NCBI GenBank assembly: GCA_903928275.1
Contig: CAIYQJ010000412.1
Location: 1 to 43,708 of the forward strand
From: an uncultured Chloroflexota bacterium
GTDB lineage: Bacteria; Chloroflexota; Limnocylindria; Limnocylindrales; CSP1-4
Length of the DNA: 43,708 nt
Direction of reading: 5' to 3'
Part shown: positions 7,147 to 15,880 of the stretch, piece by piece
How the letters are laid out: each line of letters opens with the position of its first letter
Numbering within the stretch: position 1 is the stretch's first letter
Position numbers and translations under genes: made by a program
The notes under the pieces: generated by a model
Seen by the model: the letters and a program-made list of their open reading frames with translations, nothing else
What the model was told of the DNA's origin: nothing
Databases searched by the model: none

Positions 7147-9902
7147 CAGCCGCCCGTGCCGCTCGCAGCACGCAGCTCGGCTGCAAGGGCCGCGAAGGCA
7201 TCGCCGAGACCGTCGCGCCGCGTGCCCATCGCCTGCGCCATCTCCGGTCGCCCGCCGCCCTTCCCGTCGATGTGGCCGGCCATCGATCGGACGAGGGCAC
7301 CGGCCGAGACGCCGGATGCGACGAGATCGTCGCTCACCGTCACCCACACGGCCGGCTCGTCGGCGTCCAGGCCGAGCGCGATGATCCCCGGGCCGAGCGC
7401 GGACCGGAGGGCCTTGCTGAACCCCTTCATCGCGTCGACGGACTCGAACGGGCCGACGAAGGCGACGAGCCGGCGGCCGCCGCCGACGTCCTCCGCCGCG
7501 GCGACGAGCTCCGCGGGGCGCGGGATCGCGGTGGTCCCGCCGGCCCTCAGGCGGCGCTTCGCCTCGCGCAGCTCGTCCTGGAGCGCCGAGGCTCGGGCCG
7601 GGGCCGCGTCCGGCGTCGTGGCCCCGAGCGTCGCGGCGACCCGGTCGAGGAGGGCGATCCGCTCGAGGGCGTACGCGTCGGCTGCGTCACCGGTGACCGC
7701 CTCGATCCGTCGCATGCCCGCGCCGATGCTCCGCTCGCCGGTGATGAAGAACCCGCCGACCTCGCCAGTGGCGCGGCAGTGCGTCCCGCCGCACAGCTCG
7801 AAGCTGTAGTCGCGCACCCGCACGGTGCGGACCGTCTCGCCGTACTTCTCGTCGAAGAAGGCATCGGCGCCGGCCTCGATCGCGGCCGCCATCGGCATGA
7901 GCGCCGTCGCGAGCGGCCGGTCCTCGCGCACGACCCGGCGGACCTCGGCCTCGATGGCGCCCTTCTCGTCGTCCGTCACCGGGCGGTCGAGCGGGAAGTC
8001 GAACCGCAGGTACTCCGGCGCCACGAGCGACCCGGCCTGCCTCGCGCCCGGGCCCACGATGTTGCGCAGCGCCCGGTGCAGGAGGTGCGTCCCGGTGTGG
8101 TTGCGCATCGTGCGCGCCCTGCGGTCCGGGTCCACGACGGCGTCGAGGGTGTCGCCGACCTTCAGGCGACCGTGCAGGCGTCCGCGGTGCACGACGAGCC
8201 CGCCGACCGGCTTCTGCGTGTCGAGCACGTCGAAGATCGGTGACCCGCCCCCGGCCTCGCGCAGGACGCCGCGGTCACCGACCTGGCCGCCGCCCTCTGC
8301 GTAGAACGGGGTCCGGTCCAGGATGATCTCCACCTCTCCAGCGCCGGAGAGCTCGCCGTACTCCACGCCGTCGCGGAGGATCGCCACGACCCGTGCCTCG
8401 GCGGAGATGCCGTCGTACCCGATGAACGCCGTCTCCCCGACGCGGCGCAGCAGGCCTTCGTAGAGCGACGTGAGCTCGGCATGTCGCGCGAGCTCGGCCT
8501 TCTTCCCGCTCCGGCTGCGCGCGCGCTGCTCGGCGAGTGCGATGTCGTAGCCCGCGCGGTCCACGCCGACCCCGCACTCGGCCGCGAGCTCGATCGTGAG
8601 GTCGACCGGGAACCCGTACGTGTCATGGAGGCGGAACGCGACCCCGCCCGGCAGGACGGGCGCGTCGGCCGGCAGGTCCTCCACCCGACGCCCCACGACG
8701 CGGTCGGCCGACGTGAGCGGGATGAGGGCCTCCTCGAGCAGCTGGGTCCCGGCGTCGAGCGTGCGGGCGAACTGCGCCTCCTCGCGCCGGACCACGTCGA
8801 GGATCCGATCGCGCTCCGGGTGAAGATACGGGTAGGCCTCGCCCATGACGTCGATGACCGTGGCGGTCGTCTCGCCGAGGAATGGCTCGTGCCGGCCGAG
8901 GAGTCGGCCATGGCGCACCGCGCGACGAAGGATCCGCCGCAGGACGTAGCCGCGCCCCTCGTTGCCCGGGAGGACGCCGTCCGCCACGAGGAAGGTGATC
9001 GCCCGGGAATGGTCCGCGATGACCTGGTAGCTGAATCGCTCCGCCTCGAATCGCTCCGGGTCGTGTCCGAGGATCCGTCGCATCGTCGCGTGGATGGGAG
9101 CGAACAGGTCCGTGTCGAAGTTGCCGGGCACCTGCTGGAGGACGCTGGCGAGGCGCTCCAGGCTCATCCCGGTGTCGATGCTCGGGAACGGCAGCGGCAC
9201 GCGGCCGGTCGGCTTCTGGTCGAACTCCATGAACACGAGGTTCCAGAGCTCGAGCCAGCGGGGGCAGTTCTCGGAGTGGTCCGGGATGCACTCCGGGCCC
9301 TCCGACAGGTGGGCACCGCGATCGAAGTGGATCTCGCTGCACGGCCCGCACGGACCCGTGTCCGCCATCCGCCAGAAGTTGTTGTCGTCGCCCGCGTCCA
9401 CGTCGCCCCAGCGGGCCATCCGCTCCGGGGGCAGGCCGATCTCGTCACGCCAGACGTTCCATGCCACGTCGTCGTCCGAGTACGTCGTGGCTGCCAGCCG
9501 GTCGGCCGGGATCCCCATGTCGACGGTGAGGAACTGCCACGCCCAGTGGATCGCCTCGCGCTTGAAGTAGTCGCCGAAGCTCCAGTTGCCCAGCATCTCG
9601 AAGAAGGTGTTGTGGCGCGTCGTCCGGCCCACCTCCTCGAAGTCGTTGTGCTTGCCGGCGACCCGGAGGACGCGCTGGTAGTCCACGGCGCGCGTGTACG
9701 AACGGGTCTCGGCGCCGGTGAGGACGTCCTTGAACTGGACCATCCCGGAGTTCGTGAAGAGCAGGGTCTGGTCGCCCGCCGGCACGAGGGATGCGCTCGG
9801 CACCACGGCGTGGCCATGCTCCGCGAAGAACTCGACGAACCGGCGGCGGATCTCGGCGCTGGGCAGGGAGCGGATCCGCGGATCGGTCACTGGGGTCTCC
9901 AT
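7146..9902 (-). CDS. alaS: Alanine--tRNA ligase
   Basis: This class II synthetase charges tRNA-Ala and edits Ser/Gly mischarging. The 918-residue protein has the complete architecture: an N-terminal catalytic core (FVEFFAEHGH, TNSGMVQFKDV, RHNTFFEMLGNWSFGDYFK), a tRNA-recognition region, an editing domain with HTGTHLLH and CGGTHC zinc-site motifs (including DEKYGE), and a C-terminal C-Ala domain. I chose the ATG at 9902. A GTG one codon earlier at 9905 is possible, but the ATG lies exactly 7 nt after a TACCAT hexamer, fitting leaderless initiation. It heads the alaS, ftsA-like, membrane protein, ruvX, mltG, pepP unit, in which each later gene overlaps or nearly abuts the previous one. Confidence 0.97.
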   Translation of the reverse strand: METPVTDPRIRSLPSAEIRRRFVEFFAEHGHAVVPSASLVPAGDQTLLFTNSGMVQFKDVLTGAETRSYTRAVDYQRVLRVAGKHNDFEEVGRTTRHNTFFEMLGNWSFGDYFKREAIHWAWQFLTVDMGIPADRLAATTYSDDDVAWNVWRDEIGLPPERMARWGDVDAGDDNNFWRMADTGPCGPCSEIHFDRGAHLSEGPECIPDHSENCPRWLELWNLVFMEFDQKPTGRVPLPFPSIDTGMSLERLASVLQQVPGNFDTDLFAPIHATMRRILGHDPERFEAERFSYQVIADHSRAITFLVADGVLPGNEGRGYVLRRILRRAVRHGRLLGRHEPFLGETTATVIDVMGEAYPYLHPERDRILDVVRREEAQFARTLDAGTQLLEEALIPLTSADRVVGRRVEDLPADAPVLPGGVAFRLHDTYGFPVDLTIELAAECGVGVDRAGYDIALAEQRARSRSGKKAELARHAELTSLYEGLLRRVGETAFIGYDGISAEARVVAILRDGVEYGELSGAGEVEIILDRTPFYAEGGGQVGDRGVLREAGGGSPIFDVLDTQKPVGGLVVHRGRLHGRLKVGDTLDAVVDPDRRARTMRNHTGTHLLHRALRNIVGPGARQAGSLVAPEYLRFDFPLDRPVTDDEKGAIEAEVRRVVREDRPLATALMPMAAAIEAGADAFFDEKYGETVRTVRVRDYSFELCGGTHCRATGEVGGFFITGERSIGAGMRRIEAVTGDAADAYALERIALLDRVAATLGATTPDAAPARASALQDELREAKRRLRAGGTTAIPRPAELVAAAEDVGGGRRLVAFVGPFESVDAMKGFSKALRSALGPGIIALGLDADEPAVWVTVSDDLVASGVSAGALVRSMAGHIDGKGGGRPEMAQAMGTRRDGLGDAFAALAAELRAASGTGG

Positions 9903-9909
9903 CACGGCT

Positions 9910-9915
9910 ATGGTA
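9910..9915 (-). promoter_or_regulatory. Putative leaderless -10 element of alaS (TACCAT)
   Basis: TACCAT on the minus strand is separated by 7 nt from the alaS ATG at 9902, with no Shine-Dalgarno between. The predicted transcription start would coincide with the start codon. No -35 hexamer is recognisable. Confidence 0.5.
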
Positions 9916-9970
9916 CCGAACGATCGCGATGGCCGGCCACGGGCCGCGCTCCGGGGCCGGCACGGGGCCG

Positions 9971-10264
9971 TCAGGGCCCCTCGGGCCCCCGGGGCCTGGG
10001 CGCGCCGAGGACCGAGAGGATCTCCAGGATCCCGATGCCGAGGAGCGCGCCGCCGAACGCCGCGAGGACGCGGAAGTCGCCGATCGTCACGAGCGTCAGC
10101 CCGGCGAGACCGCCGATGGCGTCACCGGCCCATGCCCCCAGGATCGCGGCGATCCCGACGAGCCCGATCGGTGCGAGGGTCCGGCCCCGGACGAGCACGT
10201 ACAGGGCGCTCGTGAAGACGCCGACGAGGGCTGCGAGGACGAGAGACGGCGACACCGCGGGCAT
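9971..10264 (-). CDS. Small three-helix membrane protein, function unknown
   Basis: The 97-residue protein is almost entirely hydrophobic, with three likely transmembrane helices at about residues 8-26, 30-50 and 66-86 and a short Pro/Arg/Gly tail. Glycine-rich turns (GIAAILGAWAGDAIGG) give it the look of small integral membrane proteins such as the GlsB/YeaQ type, but I cannot assign it to a family. The ATG at 10264 lies 11 nt after the mnmA stop, so it is probably the last gene of the cysteine desulfurase-mnmA operon. The following alaS has its own promoter-like element. High third-position GC and the tight spacing support that it is a real gene. Confidence 0.75.
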   Translation of the reverse strand: MPAVSPSLVLAALVGVFTSALYVLVRGRTLAPIGLVGIAAILGAWAGDAIGGLAGLTLVTIGDFRVLAAFGGALLGIGILEILSVLGAPRPRGPEGP

Positions 10265-10275
10265 GCCTGGGCCAC

Positions 10276-11397
10276 TCAGGCCCGGGCGATCCGGCCACCG
10301 CCGAGAACCACGTCACTGTCGTAGAGGACGCACGCCTGGCCCGGAGCGGCGGCCCACACGGGCACGTCGGTGGTGACCGTCCACGTGGCGTTCCCGGCCG
10401 CGTGTCGTCCCTCGTGACGGATGGTCGCCGGGACGGGCGCGGCACCGTGGCGGACCTGCGCCGCGGCTCGGAACTCGTCGGCGGGAGGTTCGCCGGCGAC
10501 CCACGATGCGTCGCGGATCGCGACGGTCCGGGTCTCGAGATCCTCCCGGCGGCCGAGGACGATCGTGTTCGTCGCCGGGTCGATCCGGCTCACGTAGCGG
10601 GGCGATCCCAGGGCGACGCCGAGGCCGCCCCGCTGGCCGACCGTGAACCCGGCGATGCCCGAGTGCGCGCCGACGACCGCGCCGTCGGCGTCCACGATCG
10701 GCCCGCCGACGGACGAGGCGTCGCGCTCGCGGACGACGGCGCGATAGTCCCCGCCCGGCGCGAAGCACAGCTCCTGGCTCTCGGGCTTGTGGGCCGTCGC
10801 GAGGCCGTGGTCGCGTGCGAGCGCACGGACCTCGTCCTTCCGCATGGCGCCGAGCGGGAAGAGCGTGTGTCGCAGTTGCTCCTGTCCGAGACCGTAGAGG
10901 AAGTAGCTCTGGTCCTTGGCGGGATCGGTGCCGCGAAGGAGGGACCGACGCGCCGTGGTCGCCCCGTCGCCGTGCCGGGATGTCGCGGGCTCCGCGTCCA
11001 CGACGCGCGCGTAGTGACCGGTCGCGACGGCGTCGCAGTCGTACGCGAGGCGCGCACGGCCGAGGAGGACGCCGAACTTCACCAGGGTGTTGCAGTCCAC
11101 GCACGGGCTCGGCGTCTCCCCGCCCGCGTATGCGGCGAGGAACGGGGCGATGACCGCCGCATCGAACTCGCGTTCGAGGTCGAGCATGTAGAACGGGATG
11201 CCGATCTGGCCCGCGACTCGCCGCGCGTCGTCCGCTGCATCGAGCGAGCAGCAGCTCCGCGACCGCTCCGAGTAGGCGTCCGCGACGCCGTGCAGGCGCA
11301 TCCAGACGCCGATGACCTCGTGCCCCTCGGCATGGAGGCGCGCCGCGGCGACGGACGAGTCCACGCCGCCGGACATGGCGACGAGGACGCGGCTCAC
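10276..11397 (-). CDS. mnmA: tRNA-specific 2-thiouridylase MnmA
   Basis: MnmA inserts sulfur at C2 of the wobble uridine of tRNA-Lys, -Glu and -Gln, using ATP and sulfur relayed from a cysteine desulfurase. The 373-residue protein has the PP-loop VAMSGGVDSSVAAARL near the N-terminus and the two expected cysteines, one in SPCVDCNTLVKFG and one in SQELCFAPGGDYR. It also has the DQSYFLYGL and GFTVGQRGGLG motifs. The GTG start at 11397 overlaps the stop of the cysteine desulfurase gene by GTGA, so sulfur donor and acceptor enzymes are translationally coupled; this supports the desulfurase being dedicated, at least in part, to tRNA thiolation. The longer reading frame running into the desulfurase is spurious. 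Confidence 0.95.
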   Translation of the reverse strand: MSRVLVAMSGGVDSSVAAARLHAEGHEVIGVWMRLHGVADAYSERSRSCCSLDAADDARRVAGQIGIPFYMLDLEREFDAAVIAPFLAAYAGGETPSPCVDCNTLVKFGVLLGRARLAYDCDAVATGHYARVVDAEPATSRHGDGATTARRSLLRGTDPAKDQSYFLYGLGQEQLRHTLFPLGAMRKDEVRALARDHGLATAHKPESQELCFAPGGDYRAVVRERDASSVGGPIVDADGAVVGAHSGIAGFTVGQRGGLGVALGSPRYVSRIDPATNTIVLGRREDLETRTVAIRDASWVAGEPPADEFRAAAQVRHGAAPVPATIRHEGRHAAGNATWTVTTDVPVWAAAPGQACVLYDSDVVLGGGRIARA

Positions 11398-12605
11398 GGC
11401 AGGGCCGCCGGACGCGGCGCGGCGTCCGTGGCGGTGCCGTCCGGGCCGGCGGACGCCGCGTGCGCGGCCCGGGCACGCTCGATCGCCGGAGGAAGCAGCG
11501 CGATCGCCCGGTCCACGTCCGCATCCGTCGTCGCCCTGCCGACGGAGAGGCGGACGGCACCGCGCGCCTCGGCCTCCGGGTAGCCCATCGCCGTCAGGAC
11601 GTGGGAGACCTCCGCCGAGCCGGTCGCGCAGGCGGATCCCGTCGAGCACGCGAGGCCCTCGAGGTCGAGGATCGTCGTGATCGTGCCGCCCTCCGCGTCG
11701 GCCACCACGAAGCTCGCGATGTGCGGGAGGCGGTCGGTGCGGTGCCCTGTCACCGTCACGCCGGGGCCCGTGACCGACGCGACGAGCCGATCTCGCAGGC
11801 CGGCGACCCGCGGGACGGCGGTGCCCATCTCGCGGACCGCGAGCTCGAGGGCGGTGGCGAGGCCCACGGCGCCGGCGACGTCCTCGGTCCCCGCCCTGCG
11901 ATGGCGCTCCTGCGACCCGCCGTGCTGCTGCGCCACGATGTGGGTGCCGCGCCGGATGTACAGCGCGCCGACGCCCCTGGGGCCCCCGAGCTTGTGGCCG
12001 GCGATGGAGAGCAAGTCGACACCGAGCGCTTCGACGTCGAGCGGCAGCCATGGCGCCGCCTGGACCGCGTCCGCGTGGAAGAGGACCCCTCGATGCCGAT
12101 GCACGCGCTCCGCGATCGCCGCGATCGGCTGGACGGTCCCGACCTCGTTGTTCGCCGCCATGACGCTCACGAGCGCCGTCCTGTCGGTGACGGCGGCAGC
12201 CACGGCATCCGGGTCCACGCGCCCGTCCCGGTCGACGCCCACGACCGCGACGTCGAACCCGTGGCGCTCGAGGTGACGTGCCGAGCCCTCGACAGCGTGG
12301 TGTTCGACGGCCGAGATGACGAGGCGGTGGCCCCGCGCCGATCCCGCCCACGCACCGCCCTTGACGGCGAGGTTGATCGACTCGGTGCCCCCCGAGGTGA
12401 GGACGATCTCGCGCGCCGTCGCGCCGAGGCACGTCGCGATCCGCTCGTGCGCGTCGTCGAGCGCCGCCCTCGCGGCTCGTCCGCGGGCGTGGGCCGACGA
12501 GGGGTTCCCCCACCCGTCGCGAAGGTGCGGGAGCATCACGTCGAGGACCTCCGCGCGGAGCGGGGTCGTGGCCGCGTGGTCGAGGTAGACGGTGTCGCGG
12601 AGCAT
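11394..12605 (-). CDS. Cysteine desulfurase (NifS/IscS family, class V aminotransferase fold)
   Basis: The enzyme takes sulfur from cysteine as a persulfide and passes it on. The 403-residue protein has YLDHAATTPL at the start, SGGTESINLA, the PLP lysine K205 in SIAGHKLGGPRG, and the catalytic Cys326 in STGSACATGSAEVSHVL. The short Cys loop resembles group I (IscS/NifS-type) enzymes. A C-terminal Ala/Pro tail is not conserved. The downstream mnmA overlaps by GTGA, as with the YrvO-MnmA pair of Bacillus subtilis, so tRNA thiolation is the likely main role; Fe-S assembly is possible because no other iscS is in view. The ATG at 12605 lies 7 nt after TACGAT, a leaderless-looking promoter, and the transcript starts here. 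Confidence 0.93.
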   Translation of the reverse strand: MLRDTVYLDHAATTPLRAEVLDVMLPHLRDGWGNPSSAHARGRAARAALDDAHERIATCLGATAREIVLTSGGTESINLAVKGGAWAGSARGHRLVISAVEHHAVEGSARHLERHGFDVAVVGVDRDGRVDPDAVAAAVTDRTALVSVMAANNEVGTVQPIAAIAERVHRHRGVLFHADAVQAAPWLPLDVEALGVDLLSIAGHKLGGPRGVGALYIRRGTHIVAQQHGGSQERHRRAGTEDVAGAVGLATALELAVREMGTAVPRVAGLRDRLVASVTGPGVTVTGHRTDRLPHIASFVVADAEGGTITTILDLEGLACSTGSACATGSAEVSHVLTAMGYPEAEARGAVRLSVGRATTDADVDRAIALLPPAIERARAAHAASAGPDGTATDAAPRPAALP

Positions 12606-12612
12606 CGCCGGG

Positions 12613-12618
12613 ATCGTA
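12613..12618 (-). promoter_or_regulatory. Putative leaderless -10 element of the cysteine desulfurase operon (TACGAT)
   Basis: TACGAT on the minus strand ends 7 nt before the ATG at 12605, with no Shine-Dalgarno in the spacer CCCGGCG. It would drive cysteine desulfurase, mnmA and the small membrane protein. Confidence 0.5.
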
Positions 12619-12670
12619 CGGCATGCCCGACCGGATCGCGCCCGCCTCGTCGGACGAGCGCGGCGGGAGA

Positions 12671-14593
12671 TCAGTGCTCGCCGCCGCGAGCCTCCGCGAG
12701 CCGACCGGCCTCCCGCCGGCGATCATGCTGCGCGAGCATCCGCTTCCGGACGCGGAGGCTGTGGGGCGTGACCTCGAGCAGCTCGTCGCCCCCGATGAAC
12801 TCGATCGCCCCCTCGAGCGTGAGGATCCGCGGTGGCGTGAGACGGAGCGACTCGTCGTGCGAGTGGGTGCGCATGTTCGTGAGCTTCTTCTCGCGGGTGA
12901 CGTTCACGTCCATGTCACCTGGCCGACTGCTCTCCCCGACGACCATCCCCTCGTACACGTCGGTCCCGGCATCGATGTGCAGCTCGCCACGCTCCTGGAG
13001 GTTGAAGAGGGCGTACCCGGTGGACGTCCCGGTGCGATCGGCGACGAGCGCGCCGGTCGTCCGGTGCGTCACGTCGCCCGCCCACGGGCCGTACCCCTCG
13101 CCGATCTGGTGCAGGAGCGCGGTCCCCCGGGTGAGCGTGAGGAGCTGCCCGCGGAACCCGATGAGGCCGCGGACCGGCAGCACGTACTCCATGCGGACCC
13201 GGCCGTCGGTGTCGGTCGTCATCATCTCGAGCCGTGCCTGGCGGTCCGCGAGCGCCGCCTGGACCTGGCCGATGTAGTCCGGCGGCAGGTCCACCGTGAC
13301 GCGTTCGTACGGCTCCTGGAGCTCGCCGTCGACGGTGCGAAGCAGGACCTCCGGCCGCGAGACCTGGAGCTCGTATCCCTCGCGTCGCATCTGCTCGATG
13401 AGGATCGCGAGCTGGAGCTCGCCCCGACCGCGGATCTCGAAGGACTCCGCGGTCGCCGTGGGCACGAGCTCGATCGAGACGTTCCCGAGCACCTCGCGCT
13501 CCAGCCGGGCCTTGAGATGGCGGCCGGTCACGTAGCGGCCCTCGCGCCCCGACAACGGCGACGTGTTCGCCGCGAACGTCATGCTCAACGTGGGGGCGTC
13601 CACGTCGAGCCCGGGAAGCGGCCGCGGGTCCGCGGGGTCCGTGAGCGTGTCGCCGATCGTGACGTCCGGGATCCCGGCCACCGACACCACGTCGCCGGGC
13701 CGGGCCTCCTCGACGTCGATCCGCTCGATCCCCTGTGCCGTCGTCAATGCGGTCACCGTGCCTGTCACGGTCACCGTCCGTCCCGGCTCCACCGCGCCGT
13801 CGGTCGCGGCGGCCTCCTCGCGGACGATCGCGATGCGCTGGCCCATCCGGATCGTGCCGTTGCGGACCCGGCCGATGGCCATCCGGCCCACGTACTCGTT
13901 CGCGGACAGGTTCGTCACGAGCAGCTGCAGCGGGTGGTCGGGTTCGTACGTGGGCGGCGGGGTCACCGAGATCATGAGATCGAGCAGGGGCCCGAGATCC
14001 GTGCCCGGCGACTCCGGGTCGAGCGACGCGGTACCCGCCTTCGCGTTCGTGTAGACGATCGGGAACTCGATCTGGTGCTCGTCGGCTCCCAGGTCGAGGA
14101 ACAGCTCGTAGACCGCGTCCACCACCTCGGCGATGCGCGCGTCGTGGCGGTCGATCTTGTTGATGACGAGGACGACCGGCAGGTGGCGCTCGAGCGCCTT
14201 CCGGAGCACGTAGCGCGTCTGCGGCAGCGGCCCCTCCGCGGCGTCGACGAGGAGGAGGATCGAGTCGACAAGGAGGAGCGACCGCTCGACCTCGCCCCCG
14301 AAGTCCGCGTGACCCGGCGTGTCCACGATATTCAGGTGGACGCCCGCGTGCTCCACGGCGGTGTGCTTCGCGAGGATGGTGATGCCCTTCTCGCGCTCGA
14401 GGTCCCCGGAATCGAGGACCCGCTCGGCGACCTCCTGGTTGGCGCGGAACGTCCCCGTCTGCCGGAGGAGCGCGTCGACGAGCGTGGTCTTGCCATGGTC
14501 GACGTGCGCGACGATGGCGAGGTTGCGCACGTCTGCGCGAACGGCCGTCGCGGGCGGGGCAGGCGTGGCGGGGCGGTGCGCGATGTCTGTCAT
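12671..14593 (-). CDS. typA: Translational GTPase TypA/BipA
   Basis: TypA/BipA is an EF-G-like ribosome-binding GTPase involved in stress adaptation and 50S assembly. The 640-residue protein has G1 AHVDHGKTTL at about 30-39, the switch region GITILAKHTAV, G3 DTPGHADF, and G4 NKIDRHD. Domain II, the EF-G III/V-like domains and the BipA-specific C-terminus follow; GLIGFRGQLLTLTRGTA and the REKKLTNMR motif are typical of the family. About 20 Ala/Pro-rich residues precede the G domain and are unusual, but the ATG at 14593 is the only good start before the conserved DVRNLAIVAH. The hexamer 7 nt upstream is CATAGG, a poor promoter match. The gene ends 65 bp before the cysteine desulfurase start. 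Confidence 0.96.
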   Translation of the reverse strand: MTDIAHRPATPAPPATAVRADVRNLAIVAHVDHGKTTLVDALLRQTGTFRANQEVAERVLDSGDLEREKGITILAKHTAVEHAGVHLNIVDTPGHADFGGEVERSLLLVDSILLLVDAAEGPLPQTRYVLRKALERHLPVVLVINKIDRHDARIAEVVDAVYELFLDLGADEHQIEFPIVYTNAKAGTASLDPESPGTDLGPLLDLMISVTPPPTYEPDHPLQLLVTNLSANEYVGRMAIGRVRNGTIRMGQRIAIVREEAAATDGAVEPGRTVTVTGTVTALTTAQGIERIDVEEARPGDVVSVAGIPDVTIGDTLTDPADPRPLPGLDVDAPTLSMTFAANTSPLSGREGRYVTGRHLKARLEREVLGNVSIELVPTATAESFEIRGRGELQLAILIEQMRREGYELQVSRPEVLLRTVDGELQEPYERVTVDLPPDYIGQVQAALADRQARLEMMTTDTDGRVRMEYVLPVRGLIGFRGQLLTLTRGTALLHQIGEGYGPWAGDVTHRTTGALVADRTGTSTGYALFNLQERGELHIDAGTDVYEGMVVGESSRPGDMDVNVTREKKLTNMRTHSHDESLRLTPPRILTLEGAIEFIGGDELLEVTPHSLRVRKRMLAQHDRRREAGRLAEARGGEH

Positions 14594-14651
14594 GGGCTCG
14601 CCTATGGTCGCACAGGTCGTCGATGGGGCCCGTGTGGCCAGGGCGTGGTGG

Positions 14652-15038
14652 TCAGGGGATGCCCAGGACCTCCCTCGCGCGCGCGGGGTCGTCCACGATG
14701 AGAGCCACCTCGAGCTGCCCCTGTCCGCGTCCCACGACCATGACGCCGAAGACGTCCACCCCTCCCACGCCGAGGCGGTCCGCGAGCGTGGCGAGTGCTC
14801 CCGGACGGTCGTCGAGGGTGGTGAGGAGCGGCTCTCCGGCGATGAATGGGAGCCCGGCCGCGTAGAGCGCCTCCGCGGTCGCCTCGTCCGCGTCCGTCTC
14901 GATCACCGCGTACCCCACCGCCCCCATCCCGCCGCCGGCGAGCTGGCGGATGTCGATCCGGCGCTCGCCGAGCACGCGAGCGAGGCCGGCCAGCGCTCCG
15001 GGCCGGTTCTCGAGCTGCACGATGAACTGGCGTGTCAT
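14652..15038 (-). CDS. Tandem ACT-domain protein
   Basis: The 128-residue protein consists of two ACT domains, residues about 1-68 (starting MTRQFIVQLENRPGALAGLARVL; FIVQLENRPGAL is typical ACT beta1-alpha1) and 69-128 (LLTTLDDRPGALATLADRL). ACT domains bind amino acids or other small ligands, and stand-alone pairs usually regulate amino-acid metabolism, but no ligand can be read from the sequence. The ATG at 15038 is fixed by a GGAGGT Shine-Dalgarno at 15044-15049; a 36-codon upstream extension lacks ACT similarity. The leader holds a 7-bp hairpin at 15060-15076 and a TACCAT promoter-like hexamer at 15091-15096. It is divergent from the plus-strand MobA-like gene and ends 58 bp before typA. 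Confidence 0.85.
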   Translation of the reverse strand: MTRQFIVQLENRPGALAGLARVLGERRIDIRQLAGGGMGAVGYAVIETDADEATAEALYAAGLPFIAGEPLLTTLDDRPGALATLADRLGVGGVDVFGVMVVGRGQGQLEVALIVDDPARAREVLGIP

Positions 15039-15059
15039 CGCTGACCTCCGGTCGGACGG

Positions 15060-15076
15060 CCGCCGCGAAGCGGCGG
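15060..15076 (-). other. 7-bp hairpin in the leader of the ACT gene
   Basis: CCGCCGC and GCGGCGG form a perfect 7-bp stem around a 3-nt loop between the putative promoter at 15091-15096 and the Shine-Dalgarno at 15044-15049. On the RNA the loop is UUC. It could affect translation or simply be a GC-rich palindrome. Confidence 0.4.
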
Positions 15077-15090
15077 GTGCCCCGGTGGCA

Positions 15091-15096
15091 ATGGTA
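15091..15096 (-). promoter_or_regulatory. Putative -10 element of the ACT-domain gene (TACCAT)
   Basis: TACCAT on the minus strand lies about 50 nt before the ATG at 15038, implying a leader of about 45 nt that holds a hairpin and a Shine-Dalgarno. It is in the divergent gap shared with the plus-strand gene at 15161. Confidence 0.4.
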
Positions 15097-15131
15097 CCCC
15101 GGGCCCGAGCGTCACCCCGGCGCACCGTGCG

Positions 15132-15137
15132 TACACT
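15132..15137 (+). promoter_or_regulatory. Putative -10 element of the MobA-like gene (TACACT)
   Basis: TACACT in the 122-bp divergent gap lies 23 nt before the GTG at 15161. The predicted start near 15144 leaves a leader of about 17 nt, just enough for the GGAGGAG Shine-Dalgarno at 15151-15157. Confidence 0.4.
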
Positions 15138-15160
15138 GCGAGCCACCGCCGGAGGAGCCC

Positions 15161-15820
15161 GTGACTGTCGCCGCCGTCATCCTCATCGCCACCGTGGAGG
15201 GCGCGCTCGCCCTTGCCGACGGCGTCCCCGGCGTCCGGCGGATCGCCGATGCGGCGTGGGCCGGCGGAGCGATCCCGATCGTCGTCGTCGCGGCGGACCC
15301 CGACGGCGCGCTGACGGAGGCGCTCGCGGGTTCCGAGGCCGTCCTCGCGCCGCCCGCCGACGCCGCGGCCGGACCCGTCGGCGAGGTGGTGACGGGCATC
15401 GATGCGGCGATCGCGAGGATCCGCGAGACGACCGCGGTCCTCGCCTGGCCGGCCGGCCGGCCCTGGGTCGACGCCGAGACCGTCACCTCCCTCATCGAGG
15501 CGCACGGGTCCCACGCCGGGCCGGTCGTCCGGCCGGCCTACCGCGCGGAGCCCGGGTGGCCCGCCCTCATCCCCGTCGGGCACCGTGCCGTGCTCGTGAC
15601 GATCCCGGCGACGGCACCTCTCCCCCATCTCCTCGACGCGCTCGCGGGATCCGGGGTCGACGTGCGGGTCGTGGAGGTGGGCGATCCCGGCGTCGTGGTG
15701 GAGGCCGGCACGACGCGCGCGGATCTCCCGCCGTTCGATGGCCCGCCCGGGCCGACGAGCGGCGCCCACCACGAGTGGGGCGCCACGGCGGTCGCGGACC
15801 GGCTCGACGGAGGCCGCTGA
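15161..15820 (+). CDS. MobA-like NTP-transferase-fold protein with degenerate nucleotide loop
   Basis: The 219-residue protein resembles the GT-A nucleotidyltransferase fold of MobA and MocA: alternating beta strands (AAVILIA, IPIVVVAA, TAVLAWPA), the segment WPAGRPWVDAETVTSLIEAH in the position of the usual D-x-P metal motif, and a late PGWPALIPV strand. The LAAG-x-G-x-R-x-G loop that binds the nucleotide is absent; the N-terminus reads VILIATVEGALALADG instead. Catalytic nucleotidyl transfer is therefore doubtful, and a regulatory or divergent role is possible. The GTG at 15161 is supported by GGAGGAG just upstream and excludes a longer frame beginning at 15032. It is one of only two plus-strand genes in the window and converges on the DMT transporter gene. 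No molybdenum-cofactor genes are nearby. Confidence 0.72.
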   Translation: MTVAAVILIATVEGALALADGVPGVRRIADAAWAGGAIPIVVVAADPDGALTEALAGSEAVLAPPADAAAGPVGEVVTGIDAAIARIRETTAVLAWPAGRPWVDAETVTSLIEAHGSHAGPVVRPAYRAEPGWPALIPVGHRAVLVTIPATAPLPHLLDALAGSGVDVRVVEVGDPGVVVEAGTTRADLPPFDGPPGPTSGAHHEWGATAVADRLDGGR

Positions 15821-15844
15821 GCGCGCGCGCCGGTCGGACCGGGG

Positions 15845-15866
15845 GGCCCGGCCTGCCGCCCGGGCC
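15845..15866. terminator. Possible bidirectional terminator hairpin between convergent genes
   Basis: GGCCCGG (15845-15851) and CCGGGCC (15860-15866) form a 7-bp stem with an 8-nt loop in the 60-bp gap between the convergent MobA-like and DMT genes. There is no T-run on either side, so the assignment rests on position and stem strength only. Confidence 0.35.
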
Positions 15867-15880
15867 GCGCCGAACCTCCC

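Noticed and set aside
12623..14701. 692-codon plus-strand open frame
   Set aside because: It lies antisense to typA, whose full GTPase motifs are on the minus strand.
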